From positions 1 to 64,000 of the forward strand of contig JAFSQL010000010.1 of the NCBI GenBank assembly GCA_017446585.1: DNA of 64,000 bases, written 5' to 3'. The stretch is from Paludibacteraceae bacterium (GTDB lineage Bacteria > Bacteroidota > Bacteroidia > Bacteroidales > Paludibacteraceae). Below, piece after piece: positions 42,587 through 50,924 of this stretch. The notes under the pieces were generated by a model, which was given only the letters and a program-made list of their open reading frames with translations, searched no databases and was not told where the DNA came from. Position 1 is the stretch's first letter; the number at the start of each line of letters is the position of its first letter. The position numbers and the translations under genes were made by a program.

Positions 42587-42667
42587 GGACGAGCAAAAAA
42601 GGGGAAACGGGAACGGTGAGAAATAGAAGTTAAAATAAGTTTCATAACTGATTATCAATCAAACAGT

Positions 42668-42704
42668 AAAAAAACCACATTGATGAAAAAAATGTGGTTT
42701 TTTT
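42668..42704 (+). terminator. Terminator between the OstA-like gene and the dcw cluster
   Basis: Thirteen-base stem (AAAAAACCACATT, 42669-42681, with 42691-42703), nine-base loop, seven-base T-run on the plus strand. Confidence 0.85.
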
Positions 42705-42728
42705 GCGCATTATTGTGGGGGAAGTTTT

Positions 42729-42736
42729 TAACTTTG
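42729..42736 (+). promoter_or_regulatory. Bacteroidota -7 promoter element for the dcw cluster
   Basis: TAACTTTG matches TAnnTTTG; TTTG occurs 23 bases upstream (42702-42705). The chosen mraZ ATG is 62 bases downstream. Confidence 0.5.
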
Positions 42737-42746
42737 CGGATGAAAG

Positions 42747-42766
42747 TGGGGAAAAGTGGAGGAAAA
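42747..42766 (+). promoter_or_regulatory. Candidate MraZ-binding repeats
   Basis: TGGGG-AAAAG-TGGAG-GAAAA, two near-copies of the TGGGN-N5 unit known from MraZ operators in other bacteria, just after the promoter. A further TGGGG is at 42716-42720. Autoregulation is inferred. Confidence 0.4.
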
Positions 42767-42798
42767 GACCGCAGATAAGTAAAATATTCTCTTACAGC

Positions 42799-43239
42799 AT
42801 GATGTCGTTTATAGGAAAAATAGAGTGCAAGTTGGACTCGAAGGGAAGAGTGTTCATTCCCGCCCCCTTTCGAAAAATTCTGCAACAACGAGGCGTTGAG
42901 GGATTGGTCATAAAGAAAGACACGGACAATCCGTATCTGACAATTTATCCCATGGACGTATGGGAAGCGAAACTGAGCGACCTGAAGTCACGACTGAACG
43001 AATGGGAAGCGGAAGAGAGAATGGCACTGATACAATACGTCGCAGACGCAATGCCCTTAGAGATGGATAGCCAAGGGAGGGTATTGTTACAGAAAAAATG
43101 GACAGACGTGATTGGTGTCAAAGAGGAATTGCTATTCGTGGGAGGCATTGACACCATCACGATATGGAGCAAAGAGCGATTTGAGGAAGGAATGTTGAAC
43201 ACTGACACCTTCAGGAAAATCATAAGCGCCAAGAGTTAA
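42799..43239 (+). CDS. mraZ: Transcriptional regulator MraZ
   Basis: DNA-binding protein with two AbrB-like swapped-hairpin domains, normally the first gene of the division and cell-wall cluster and a repressor of it. Both half-domains show the DSKGRVFIPAPFR / DSQGRVLLQKKW signature. ATG 42799 (MMSFIGKIECKLD) gives 146 residues, the family norm. The open frame extends to 42694 but would cross the promoter. It is followed after 35 bases by rsmH. Confidence 0.95.
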   Translation: MMSFIGKIECKLDSKGRVFIPAPFRKILQQRGVEGLVIKKDTDNPYLTIYPMDVWEAKLSDLKSRLNEWEAEERMALIQYVADAMPLEMDSQGRVLLQKKWTDVIGVKEELLFVGGIDTITIWSKERFEEGMLNTDTFRKIISAKS

Positions 43240-43274
43240 GAGTAAAACCGAGGATAGGCAGGAACGCAAAAAAA

Positions 43275-44198
43275 ATGGAAGAAGCGTATCACATACCAGC
43301 ATTGTTGACGGAGACGGTGGACGGATTGGACATTCGTCAGGGGGGGAGGTATGTGGACTGCACCTTTGGCGGCGGCGGACACTCGAACGAGATATTGCGC
43401 AGACTGGGCGGAACGGGAATGCTGTTCGGGTTGGACCAAGACGAGGACGCCATTCGCAACTACGAGAAGACACAGGGAGAGAAAGCGGGGTTGACCTTGA
43501 TAGAAGGTAACTTTCGGTATTTGAAGAACTTCATGCGTTATGAAAACGCCTTGCCAATAGACGGAATCGTGGCGGATCTGGGCGTGTCGTTTCACGACTT
43601 CGACACGATGGAGCGCGGATTCAGTTTCAGGGGCGAAGGCAACGAACGGTTGGACATGAGGATGAACCAACGTTCGTCACTGACAGCGGCAGACATCGTG
43701 AACGAACGAGATGAGGAAGAACTGTCGAACTTGTTTTACCTATACGGAGAGTTGAAAGAGTCGAGACAGTTGGCAAGGCGCATCGTGAAATGGAGGAACA
43801 CGAATCGGATAGAGACGGTGGGCGACTTCATAGCGGCAACGGGCATAGACAAGGCGGACAAGAAAAGAATGAGCCGCGTGTTTCAGGCGTTGAGGATAGA
43901 AGTGAACGACGAAATGGGCGCACTGAAGGACCTGCTGGAACAGTCGGTGGAATGCCTCAGGGAAGGCGGGAGGCTCGTTATCCTGACGTATCATTCGCTT
44001 GAAGACCGAATGGTGAAAAACTTCATGAAGAGCGGCAACGTGGAGGGGAAAGTGGAGAAAGACATGTTTGGCAACGTGATAAGTCCGATGAACATGTTGA
44101 CAAAGAAGCCGATAGAAGCAAGCGAGGAAGAAGTGGCAAGAAACCCACGGAGCAGGAGCGCAAAATTGAGAATCGCAGAGTTAAGGAGCAAAAGATGA
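43275..44198 (+). CDS. rsmH: 16S rRNA (cytosine-1402-N4)-methyltransferase
   Basis: SAM-dependent methyltransferase acting on C1402 in the decoding centre. The N-terminal HIPALLTETVDGL and the SAM loop DCTFGGGGHSNEIL are diagnostic. DGIVADLGVSFHDFD, ERGFSF, MRMNQ and the C-terminal LTYHSLEDRMVKNF and NPRSRSAKLRIAE follow in order. The length is 307 residues. Its stop overlaps the ftsL-like start by four bases (ATGA), implying coupled translation. Confidence 0.97.
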   Translation: MEEAYHIPALLTETVDGLDIRQGGRYVDCTFGGGGHSNEILRRLGGTGMLFGLDQDEDAIRNYEKTQGEKAGLTLIEGNFRYLKNFMRYENALPIDGIVADLGVSFHDFDTMERGFSFRGEGNERLDMRMNQRSSLTAADIVNERDEEELSNLFYLYGELKESRQLARRIVKWRNTNRIETVGDFIAATGIDKADKKRMSRVFQALRIEVNDEMGALKDLLEQSVECLREGGRLVILTYHSLEDRMVKNFMKSGNVEGKVEKDMFGNVISPMNMLTKKPIEASEEEVARNPRSRSAKLRIAELRSKR

Positions 44199-44530
44199 AG
44201 TGGAAGATATTACATATGGCCGGTCACTTGATGAAAGGCGTGTTCAGCGGCCGATGGGCGGCTCACGAAATCACGCGCCGGCAATACGCATGGTTATTTC
44301 CGCTGGTGATTGTGAGCATCATCTACATCTTCTTCGGATTCATCTATTTGCAAAACGAGCGGAGGCAACGCGAATTGACCAAGGAGATTGAAGATTTGAA
44401 CTACGAATACATTGCCGTGAAGACGAAACTGACGCAGATGAAACGCGGGAGCGTCGTGGAGGACAGCGTGAAGAGCGACATGATGGAATTGGAGCGTCCG
44501 AAAACGGCATCGTATATCATAAAGAATTAA
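44195..44530 (+). CDS. ftsL: FtsL-like division protein
   Basis: A 111-residue bitopic membrane protein with a cytoplasmic basic N-terminus, one transmembrane helix at about 33-53 (WLFPLVIVSIIYIFFGFIY) and a helical coiled-coil-prone periplasmic part (RQRELTKEIEDLNYEYIAVKT). Size, topology and position between rsmH and ftsI identify it as the FtsL equivalent, although sequence conservation in this family is low. It would form the FtsQ-FtsB-FtsL bridge at the septum. An unusual 82-base spacer with 10-bp repeats follows. Confidence 0.85.
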   Translation: MKWKILHMAGHLMKGVFSGRWAAHEITRRQYAWLFPLVIVSIIYIFFGFIYLQNERRQRELTKEIEDLNYEYIAVKTKLTQMKRGSVVEDSVKSDMMELERPKTASYIIKN

Positions 44531-44535
44531 GAGTT

Positions 44536-44590
44536 ATAGAGGAAATAGGAAAACATAGGGAATTATAGGAAGGCATAGGAAAATATAGAA
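44536..44590 (+). repeat. Helically phased array of ATAGRR, 10-bp period
   Basis: ATAGGA/ATAGGG/ATAGAA occur at 44545, 44555, 44565, 44575 and 44585, exactly ten bases apart, with one more (ATAGAG) at 44536. The array fills most of the 82-base gap between ftsL and ftsI, in a cluster otherwise packed tightly. Confidence 0.75.
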
Positions 44591-44612
44591 AGAAGAATTA
44601 AGTCAGGGAAGT

Positions 44613-46697
44613 TTGCAGACGAGGGAACAACATAAGATTATCACAGGATGGGCAACGAGGATATATTTTGTCTTCGTTCTGTTGTTCCTAATCATCTTGT
44701 GTCGCGTCTGGAACATTCAACATTCGGAACGAGACCGATGGATCGCCTTGGGAGACTCCATCAGGAAAGAGAATGTGGAATCGCCCCACTTGGCAAAACG
44801 CGGCAATATATTGAGCGACGACGGACAGTTGATGGTGGCGACGGTAAAGGAATATGACGCGGCGATAGACTTCCGAACGGAAGGATTGAGAGCGAACAAC
44901 GGCGAGCGGTTCAAGAAAAACGTGGACAGTCTGGCTCTGTGTTTGCACGCCTTGCGGGGCGAAAGGAGCAGCGAACAATACAGAGATTTGCTATGGAGAG
45001 GATATAACAGCAAAACACGGTATTGCAAATTGTTCCAGAAGCCAATCAGCCACTCGGAATATAAGCAGATGAAGACCTTTCCGCTGATTAGAGAAGGCAA
45101 GTACAAAAGCGGCTTCACGGCAGACATAGAAACGAACTGCAAGATAAAACGAAGCATGCCGTTCGGAAGTCTGGCGGCAGTGACGTTGGGTTCGTATTCG
45201 TCAGAGACGAATCGTCCGACACGCGGTATAGAATACGCCTTTGACAGATACCTGAAAGGCACCGACGGAATAGACCGAAGAAAACGCGCCGCCGGAGCGT
45301 GGATCAAGAAACCTGTGGTGGAAGCCATAGACGGGTGCGACATCACGACAACGCTGAACGTGGTGATGCAAGACATTTGTGAACAAGCACTGCGACACAG
45401 GGCTGAACAAATAGACGCGGAGTGCGGCGTGGTGATACTGATGGAGGTGGCGACGGGAGAGATAAAAGCGTTGGTGAATCTGAACAGGAGTGACTCCAGT
45501 TACAAAGAGAACGAGTCAATAGCCTTGACCAGCCATATGGAACCCGGTTCGACATTTAAGGTGCCGGCATTGATGGCAGCATTGGAGGACGGGACGGTGA
45601 AACTGACAGACACGGTAGATTGCGGGGACGGCATTTGGGACTTGAACAGCAGCATAAGAATCTCGGACTCGAACACGGGAGAGAAGGCGAACCACAAAAT
45701 TCCTGTCGGTCAAGCCATCGTGAGGTCATCGAACGTGGCGATGGGAAAAATCATTTATGAGAACTACGGCACGAAAGAACGCGCAAACCACTATGTGGAA
45801 ATATTGAAGAAAATGGGCGTTGGCAAGCCGATAGATTTGGGGTTCAAGGGATGCGCGAACGCCAGAATAGAGGGTCCAAAGGAACGCGGGAAAGAATGGA
45901 TATATACGGACATAGCAAGCATGGCGTACGGGTACAGCGTGGATATGCCCCTACTGTACACCTTGACGTTCTATAACGCCATAGCGAACGGAGGAAAGAT
46001 GATGCAGCCGTATATCGTGAAGAGGGCGAGCCGTGACGGAATAACGGTGAAGGAATGGGGACCGAAGGTGATGGTGGAGAGCATTTGCAAGCCATCGACA
46101 CTGAACGCCATCAAGCCGCTGATGTTAGGCGTGGTAGAGGACGAGCATGGCACGGGAAAGGCAGCGTACTCGGAGTACACAAGGATAGCGGGGAAGACGG
46201 GCACGGCACGTTACAACTACCGAGCCGGTCAAGGAGGATACAAACATCAAGTGTCGTTCTGCGGTTTCTTCCCCTACGAGAATCCAAAATACAGTTGCAT
46301 CATTTACTTCAGGAATCCGGGCGTAGGCGGAGCAGGTGGCGGATGGATGTGCGGCCCGGTGATGAAACAGATAGCGGAGCGAGTGATGGCAAGCGTGGAA
46401 TACATTCCAGTAGAGAAATTCGTGGCGGACAGCGCACGAAGCATGGAACCGACACCCGCAAAAATGATGAGCGCAGACGCGGCAATGCTGAAGAGGTGCT
46501 TCGGAGCGGATTCGACACAAATAAGGGTCATCACGCCAAAAATGAGCGGCAATGAGTTTCCAAACTTAGTGGGGATGGGTCTAAAGGATGCCATTTTCAT
46601 CGCGGAACGGAGGGGGAAAACGGTGGTGACGCACGGAAGAAACGGAAAGGTGAAGAGAGTGGAGATAGTCGGGGACAAATGTCATCTGTATCGATAA
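44613..46697 (+). CDS. ftsI: Septal peptidoglycan transpeptidase FtsI/PBP3 type
   Basis: Class B penicillin-binding protein that cross-links septal peptidoglycan. A short cytoplasmic N-terminus and one membrane helix (about 13-30, YFVFVLLFLIILC) are followed by the dimerisation domain and the transpeptidase with STFK (Ser313), SSNVA (SxN) and KTGTA (Lys528). A PASTA-like C-terminal domain begins FPNLVGMGLKDAI. No ATG is available: the frame is stopped at 44586-44588 and TTG 44613 is the only suitable start. It is preceded by the 10-bp repeat array and followed by murE after 13 bases. Confidence 0.93.
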   Translation: MQTREQHKIITGWATRIYFVFVLLFLIILCRVWNIQHSERDRWIALGDSIRKENVESPHLAKRGNILSDDGQLMVATVKEYDAAIDFRTEGLRANNGERFKKNVDSLALCLHALRGERSSEQYRDLLWRGYNSKTRYCKLFQKPISHSEYKQMKTFPLIREGKYKSGFTADIETNCKIKRSMPFGSLAAVTLGSYSSETNRPTRGIEYAFDRYLKGTDGIDRRKRAAGAWIKKPVVEAIDGCDITTTLNVVMQDICEQALRHRAEQIDAECGVVILMEVATGEIKALVNLNRSDSSYKENESIALTSHMEPGSTFKVPALMAALEDGTVKLTDTVDCGDGIWDLNSSIRISDSNTGEKANHKIPVGQAIVRSSNVAMGKIIYENYGTKERANHYVEILKKMGVGKPIDLGFKGCANARIEGPKERGKEWIYTDIASMAYGYSVDMPLLYTLTFYNAIANGGKMMQPYIVKRASRDGITVKEWGPKVMVESICKPSTLNAIKPLMLGVVEDEHGTGKAAYSEYTRIAGKTGTARYNYRAGQGGYKHQVSFCGFFPYENPKYSCIIYFRNPGVGGAGGGWMCGPVMKQIAERVMASVEYIPVEKFVADSARSMEPTPAKMMSADAAMLKRCFGADSTQIRVITPKMSGNEFPNLVGMGLKDAIFIAERRGKTVVTHGRNGKVKRVEIVGDKCHLYR

Positions 46698-46710
46698 ACC
46701 CAAAAAAACA

Positions 46711-48186
46711 ATGAATATGAAACTGAGCGAATTGCTTGAAAGAGTAAAGGTTGTAGAAACTGTCGGAGAAAAGGAAGTAGATGTGAAGGGTTTGGCCTTC
46801 GACAGCAGGAAAGTGGTGGAAGGCGGAGTCTTCGTCGCCGTGAAAGGTACGGAGAGTGACGGTCATGACTATATAGACATGGCGATAGAGAAAGGCGTGA
46901 AGGCAGTGGTGTATTCAGAGCCAGAGACCAAGACGGAGAAAGAGAACGTGAGTTACGTTCGCGTGGAGGACAGTGCGGAGGCGTTGGGCGAGATGGCAAG
47001 CGCATGGTATGGTTATCCATCAGAGAAATTGACCTTGGTGGGCGTGACGGGAACGAACGGCAAGACGACGACCGCAACACTGCTATGGCAGATGGCGCAG
47101 GCAGCGGGGAAGAAAGCGGGATTGCTCTCGACCGTGGTGAACTACGTTGACAAAGAGGCGGTAGCGAGCACACATACGACCCCAGACCCGATTGCCTTGA
47201 ACGAGTTGTTGAGAAGAATGGTGGACGCAGGTTGCAGTCACGCCTTCATGGAGGTAAGCAGCCACTCGGTGGTGCAGAGAAGAATAGCGGGTTTGGACTT
47301 TGACGGCGGACTGTTCACGAACTTGACTCGAGATCATTTGGATTATCATAAGACATTTGAAAACTATTTGCAGGCAAAAAAGGCTTTTTTTGACAGTTTG
47401 AAGCCAGAAGCCTTTGCCATCACGAACGTTGACGACCCGAACGGACTGGTGATGTTGCAGAACAGCGGAGCGAGGAAATTGACCTACTCCACCCGTCGTC
47501 AAGCGGACTTCAAGGGGAAAATAGTGGAGGAAGGATTTGACGGCATGCAAATAGAGATGAACGGGACGGAATTGTCGGTCGGATTTATAGGACGGTTTAA
47601 CGTTTACAATCTTCTGTTGGTCTTTGGAGCGGCGGTAGCGTTAGGCATGGAGAAGCAAGAGGCGTTGCGGCTGTTGAGCACCTTACGTCCCGTAAACGGC
47701 AGGTTCGAAACAATCAGAAACGACAAAACAGGTTGGACCGCCATTGTTGACTACGCTCACACCCCGGACGCATTGGACAACGTGATTGGTACCATCAACG
47801 AGATTCGCAACTCAAAACCCGACAGGGGCGAACTGATAACCGTTGTCGGCTGCGGTGGCAACAGGGATAAAGGCAAACGTCCGTTGATGGCACAAAGTGC
47901 CGTGAAGGGTTCGGAGAGGGTCATCATCACAAGCGACAATCCGAGGAAAGAAGATCCGAAAGCCATCATTGAAGACATGCTGGCAGGACTAACGGACGAT
48001 GAGAAACGAAAGACCTTAGTAATAGAAGACCGACGAGAAGCCATCAAGACGGCATGCGCACTCGCAAAAGCCAATGACGTGATTCTGGTGGCAGGCAAGG
48101 GGCATGAGGACTATCAGATAGTCGGTGAGGAGAAACTACACTTCGACGATCACGAAGAAATAGCAAATGCTATTGCTTACTACTAA
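46711..48186 (+). CDS. murE: UDP-MurNAc-tripeptide synthetase (meso-diaminopimelate adding)
   Basis: Cytoplasmic Mur ligase adding the third stem-peptide residue to UDP-MurNAc-L-Ala-D-Glu. FDSRKVVEGGVFVAVKG marks the UDP domain, GTNGKTTTATLL the ATP loop, and YAHTPDALDNV the ligase core. DNPR at 409-412 is the signature of meso-diaminopimelate specificity, so the wall is predicted to be of the DAP type. ATG 46711 is used; ATG 46717 is equally possible. The spacer to mraY carries a 22-bp tandem repeat. Confidence 0.96.
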   Translation: MNMKLSELLERVKVVETVGEKEVDVKGLAFDSRKVVEGGVFVAVKGTESDGHDYIDMAIEKGVKAVVYSEPETKTEKENVSYVRVEDSAEALGEMASAWYGYPSEKLTLVGVTGTNGKTTTATLLWQMAQAAGKKAGLLSTVVNYVDKEAVASTHTTPDPIALNELLRRMVDAGCSHAFMEVSSHSVVQRRIAGLDFDGGLFTNLTRDHLDYHKTFENYLQAKKAFFDSLKPEAFAITNVDDPNGLVMLQNSGARKLTYSTRRQADFKGKIVEEGFDGMQIEMNGTELSVGFIGRFNVYNLLLVFGAAVALGMEKQEALRLLSTLRPVNGRFETIRNDKTGWTAIVDYAHTPDALDNVIGTINEIRNSKPDRGELITVVGCGGNRDKGKRPLMAQSAVKGSERVIITSDNPRKEDPKAIIEDMLAGLTDDEKRKTLVIEDRREAIKTACALAKANDVILVAGKGHEDYQIVGEEKLHFDDHEEIANAIAYY

Positions 48187-48239
48187 CATAGTAACAAGTA
48201 ACTACGAACATACTAACAAATAACCACGAACACACTAAG
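48185..48239 (+). repeat. 22-bp tandem repeat, two and a half units
   Basis: Units at 48185-48206 and 48207-48228 (AACATA[G/C]TAACAA... ending TA[A/C]C[T/C]ACG) differ at a few positions; a partial third begins at 48229. They overlap the murE stop and fill the gap before mraY. Confidence 0.7.
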
Positions 48240-48247
48240 AAAAAGAC

Positions 48248-49510
48248 ATGCTTTACTTCTTATTTGACCTTTTGGACCAACTGAACGTACCAGGCTCCGG
48301 TATTTGGCAATACATCTCATTCAGAGCCGGGATGGCGTTCGTCTTTTCGATGTTTATCGCTACCTATTTTGGAATGCGAATCATCAGAATCTTGCAGAAA
48401 AAACAGATTGGCGAAACTATTCGCAATTTGGGTCTGGAAGGTCAAATGAGCAAGAAAGGAACACCCACGATGGGAGGAGTAATCATTATTCTCTCCATAC
48501 TGGTTCCTACCCTGTTGCTTGCCGACCTGAGCAACACGTATATCCTCTTGATGATCATCACGACCCTATGGATGGGAGTCATAGGCTTCACGGACGACTA
48601 CATCAAGGTGTTCCGTCACAACAAGGAAGGCATGCACGGCAAAACCAAAATTGTCGGTCAGGTCGGTTTGGGTTTGATTGTGGGCATCGTCTTGTTCATG
48701 TCGCCACAAGCCAAGGTGATAGAAAACGTTGAAAGTCGCGTGATTGAATCGACAGGTGAAGTGGAAGTAACCTACGAAAAGCAAGCGAACAAAAGCACCG
48801 TGACAACAATACCATTCCTAAAGAATCACAACTTTGACTATGCAGACCCATTCTCCTTCTTAGGGAAATATAAACAAGCGGCAGGATGGATATTCTTTAT
48901 TCTCGTGACCATTTTCGTGGTAACCGCAGTAAGCAACGGAGCCAACTTGACCGACGGCTTGGATGGTTTAGCAACGGGGAGCAGCGCGATTCAAGGTGCG
49001 ACGTTGGGTGTGCTTGCCTACTTGAGCGGTAACATTCAATACGCTTCGTATCTGAACATCATGTATCTGCCTGGAACTGGCGAGTTGGTTATTTTTGCGG
49101 CAGCATTTATCGGAGCCTTGGTCGGTTTTCTGTGGTACAACAGTTTTCCTGCCCAAGTGTTTATGGGGGACACGGGTTCACTGACCTTAGGAGGCATCAT
49201 CGCCGTGTTTGCCATCATTATCAGGAAAGAATTGCTTATTCCCATCTTGTGCGGTATTTTCCTGATGGAAAGTTTGTCCGTAATCTTGCAAGTGACGTAT
49301 TTCAAATACACTAAGAAAAAATTTGGCGAAGGACGGCGCGTGTTTAAGATGACGCCACTGCATCACCACTTCCAAGAGCCAGCAGGAGCAGTGAAGGCAT
49401 TGCTGAACAAGCCAATACAAGCTTGGCCAGAGAGTAAGATCGTAATACGTTTTTGGGTAATCGGGATGATTTTGGCAGCCTTGACAATCATTACGCTAAA
49501 AATTCGATAA
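48248..49510 (+). CDS. mraY: Phospho-N-acetylmuramoyl-pentapeptide transferase
   Basis: Integral membrane enzyme that transfers phospho-MurNAc-pentapeptide to undecaprenyl phosphate, forming lipid I. About ten hydrophobic helices span the 420 residues. KKGTPTMGGVIII, the catalytic FTDDYIKV, NLTDGLDGLATG, VFMGDTGSLTLGG and MTPLHHHFQ appear in order. Length and an insertion around 150-200 are as in other Bacteroidota. Confidence 0.97.
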   Translation: MLYFLFDLLDQLNVPGSGIWQYISFRAGMAFVFSMFIATYFGMRIIRILQKKQIGETIRNLGLEGQMSKKGTPTMGGVIIILSILVPTLLLADLSNTYILLMIITTLWMGVIGFTDDYIKVFRHNKEGMHGKTKIVGQVGLGLIVGIVLFMSPQAKVIENVESRVIESTGEVEVTYEKQANKSTVTTIPFLKNHNFDYADPFSFLGKYKQAAGWIFFILVTIFVVTAVSNGANLTDGLDGLATGSSAIQGATLGVLAYLSGNIQYASYLNIMYLPGTGELVIFAAAFIGALVGFLWYNSFPAQVFMGDTGSLTLGGIIAVFAIIIRKELLIPILCGIFLMESLSVILQVTYFKYTKKKFGEGRRVFKMTPLHHHFQEPAGAVKALLNKPIQAWPESKIVIRFWVIGMILAALTIITLKIR

Positions 49511-49538
49511 ACACTTAAGGATTAAGTTATTGTTCAAT

Positions 49539-50888
49539 ATGAATCAGAAAGGTTTAATAGCAATCTTGGGAGCCGGAGAAAGCGGTGTCGGAGCCGCCGT
49601 ACTGGCCCAGAAGGAAGGTTTTGACGTATGGGTCAGCGACAGCGGAACGATAAAACCAAACTATAAAAAGGAACTTGAGAAAAGAGGCATTGCATACGAA
49701 GAGGGTTCGCACGACGAAGAGAAAATTTTAAGTTCCGTTGAAATCATCAAATCACCCGGCATTCCTAATGATTCACCTTTGATCACGAAGGCGACGCAAA
49801 AGGGAATCAGCGTGATTAGCGAAATTGAATTTGCCGGCAGATACAGCAACGCAAAAATGATTTGCATCACAGGCAGCAACGGAAAGACCACAACAACGTT
49901 GTTGACGTATCACATTCTGAAGCAAGCCGGTTATGATGTCGGTTTGGCAGGGAACGTCGGGAAAAGTCTGGCATTACAGGTGGCAGAAAAAGACAGGACA
50001 ATGTACGTGATTGAACTAAGCAGTTTTCAGTTGGACAACATGTATGACTTCAAAGCAGACATTGCCATCTTGCTGAATATCACGCCAGATCATTTGGACA
50101 GATATGACCATTGCTATCAAAACTACATAAACGCAAAGTTCAGAATCACACAGAATCAAACAGAGAAAGACGCCTTTATATATTGGGCGGACGACCCAAT
50201 CATCAAACAGGAATTGGCAAAGAGAGGTGATGAGATTCGCGCGACACGTTATCCATTCTCGTTGGAGAAAAAGGATGGTGCGCAGGCGTTTGTCGATCAC
50301 TTGCAATTGGTGATTAAAACACACAAGGACACTTTTCAAATGCCTGTTGAGGAGTTGTCACTGATTGGAGATCACAACCGATTTAACAGCATGGCAGCAG
50401 GATTGAGCGCACGACTGACAGACGTGAGCGAGGAGCGGTTAAGGAAATCGCTGGCGGACTTTGGCGGTGTGGAACACAGAATAGAATATGTAGCAACCGT
50501 AGGCGGTGTCAGATATGTGAACGATTCGAAAGCCACCAACGTAAATTCATGCTGGTACGCTTTGCAGAGCATGACGACACCCGTGGTGCTCATATTGGGT
50601 GGAAAAGACAAGGGAAATGATTATCGCGAAATAGAGGAGTTGGTGAAGGAGAAGGTGAAAGGGATGGTCTTTTTAGGTGTAGATAACGAGAAGTTGCACA
50701 ACTTTTTCGACGGAAAGGTGGCAAGAACAGAGGACGCACGAAGCATGGAGGAGTGCGTGAGAAAGTGCGCGGCAATGGCAGAAGACGGGGACACGGTGTT
50801 GCTGTCACCATGTTGCGCAAGTTTTGACTTGTTCAAGAGTTACGAGGACAGAGGGAATCAGTTCAAGGAACGAGTGAAGGCGTTGTAA
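49539..50888 (+). CDS. murD: UDP-MurNAc-L-alanine--D-glutamate ligase
   Basis: Adds D-glutamate to UDP-MurNAc-L-Ala. The N-terminal LGAGESGVGAAVLA is the UDP-binding loop, GSNGKTTTTLL the ATP loop, and VNDSKATNVNSCWYAL plus LGGKDKGNDY the C-terminal motifs. I chose ATG 49539 (MNQKGLIAILGAG, 449 residues); the frame also offers TTG 49530 three codons earlier. It is 28 bases after mraY. Confidence 0.96.
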   Translation: MNQKGLIAILGAGESGVGAAVLAQKEGFDVWVSDSGTIKPNYKKELEKRGIAYEEGSHDEEKILSSVEIIKSPGIPNDSPLITKATQKGISVISEIEFAGRYSNAKMICITGSNGKTTTTLLTYHILKQAGYDVGLAGNVGKSLALQVAEKDRTMYVIELSSFQLDNMYDFKADIAILLNITPDHLDRYDHCYQNYINAKFRITQNQTEKDAFIYWADDPIIKQELAKRGDEIRATRYPFSLEKKDGAQAFVDHLQLVIKTHKDTFQMPVEELSLIGDHNRFNSMAAGLSARLTDVSEERLRKSLADFGGVEHRIEYVATVGGVRYVNDSKATNVNSCWYALQSMTTPVVLILGGKDKGNDYREIEELVKEKVKGMVFLGVDNEKLHNFFDGKVARTEDARSMEECVRKCAAMAEDGDTVLLSPCCASFDLFKSYEDRGNQFKERVKAL

Positions 50889-50924
50889 GTTAAGAATTAA
50901 GATTAAGAACAAAACAAACAGCGT

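Noticed and set aside
44536..44590. CRISPR-like array
   Set aside because: Units are 10 bases with no conserved 23-45-base repeat or unique spacers, and no cas gene is present. The same reasoning removes 12491-12570 and 48185-48239.
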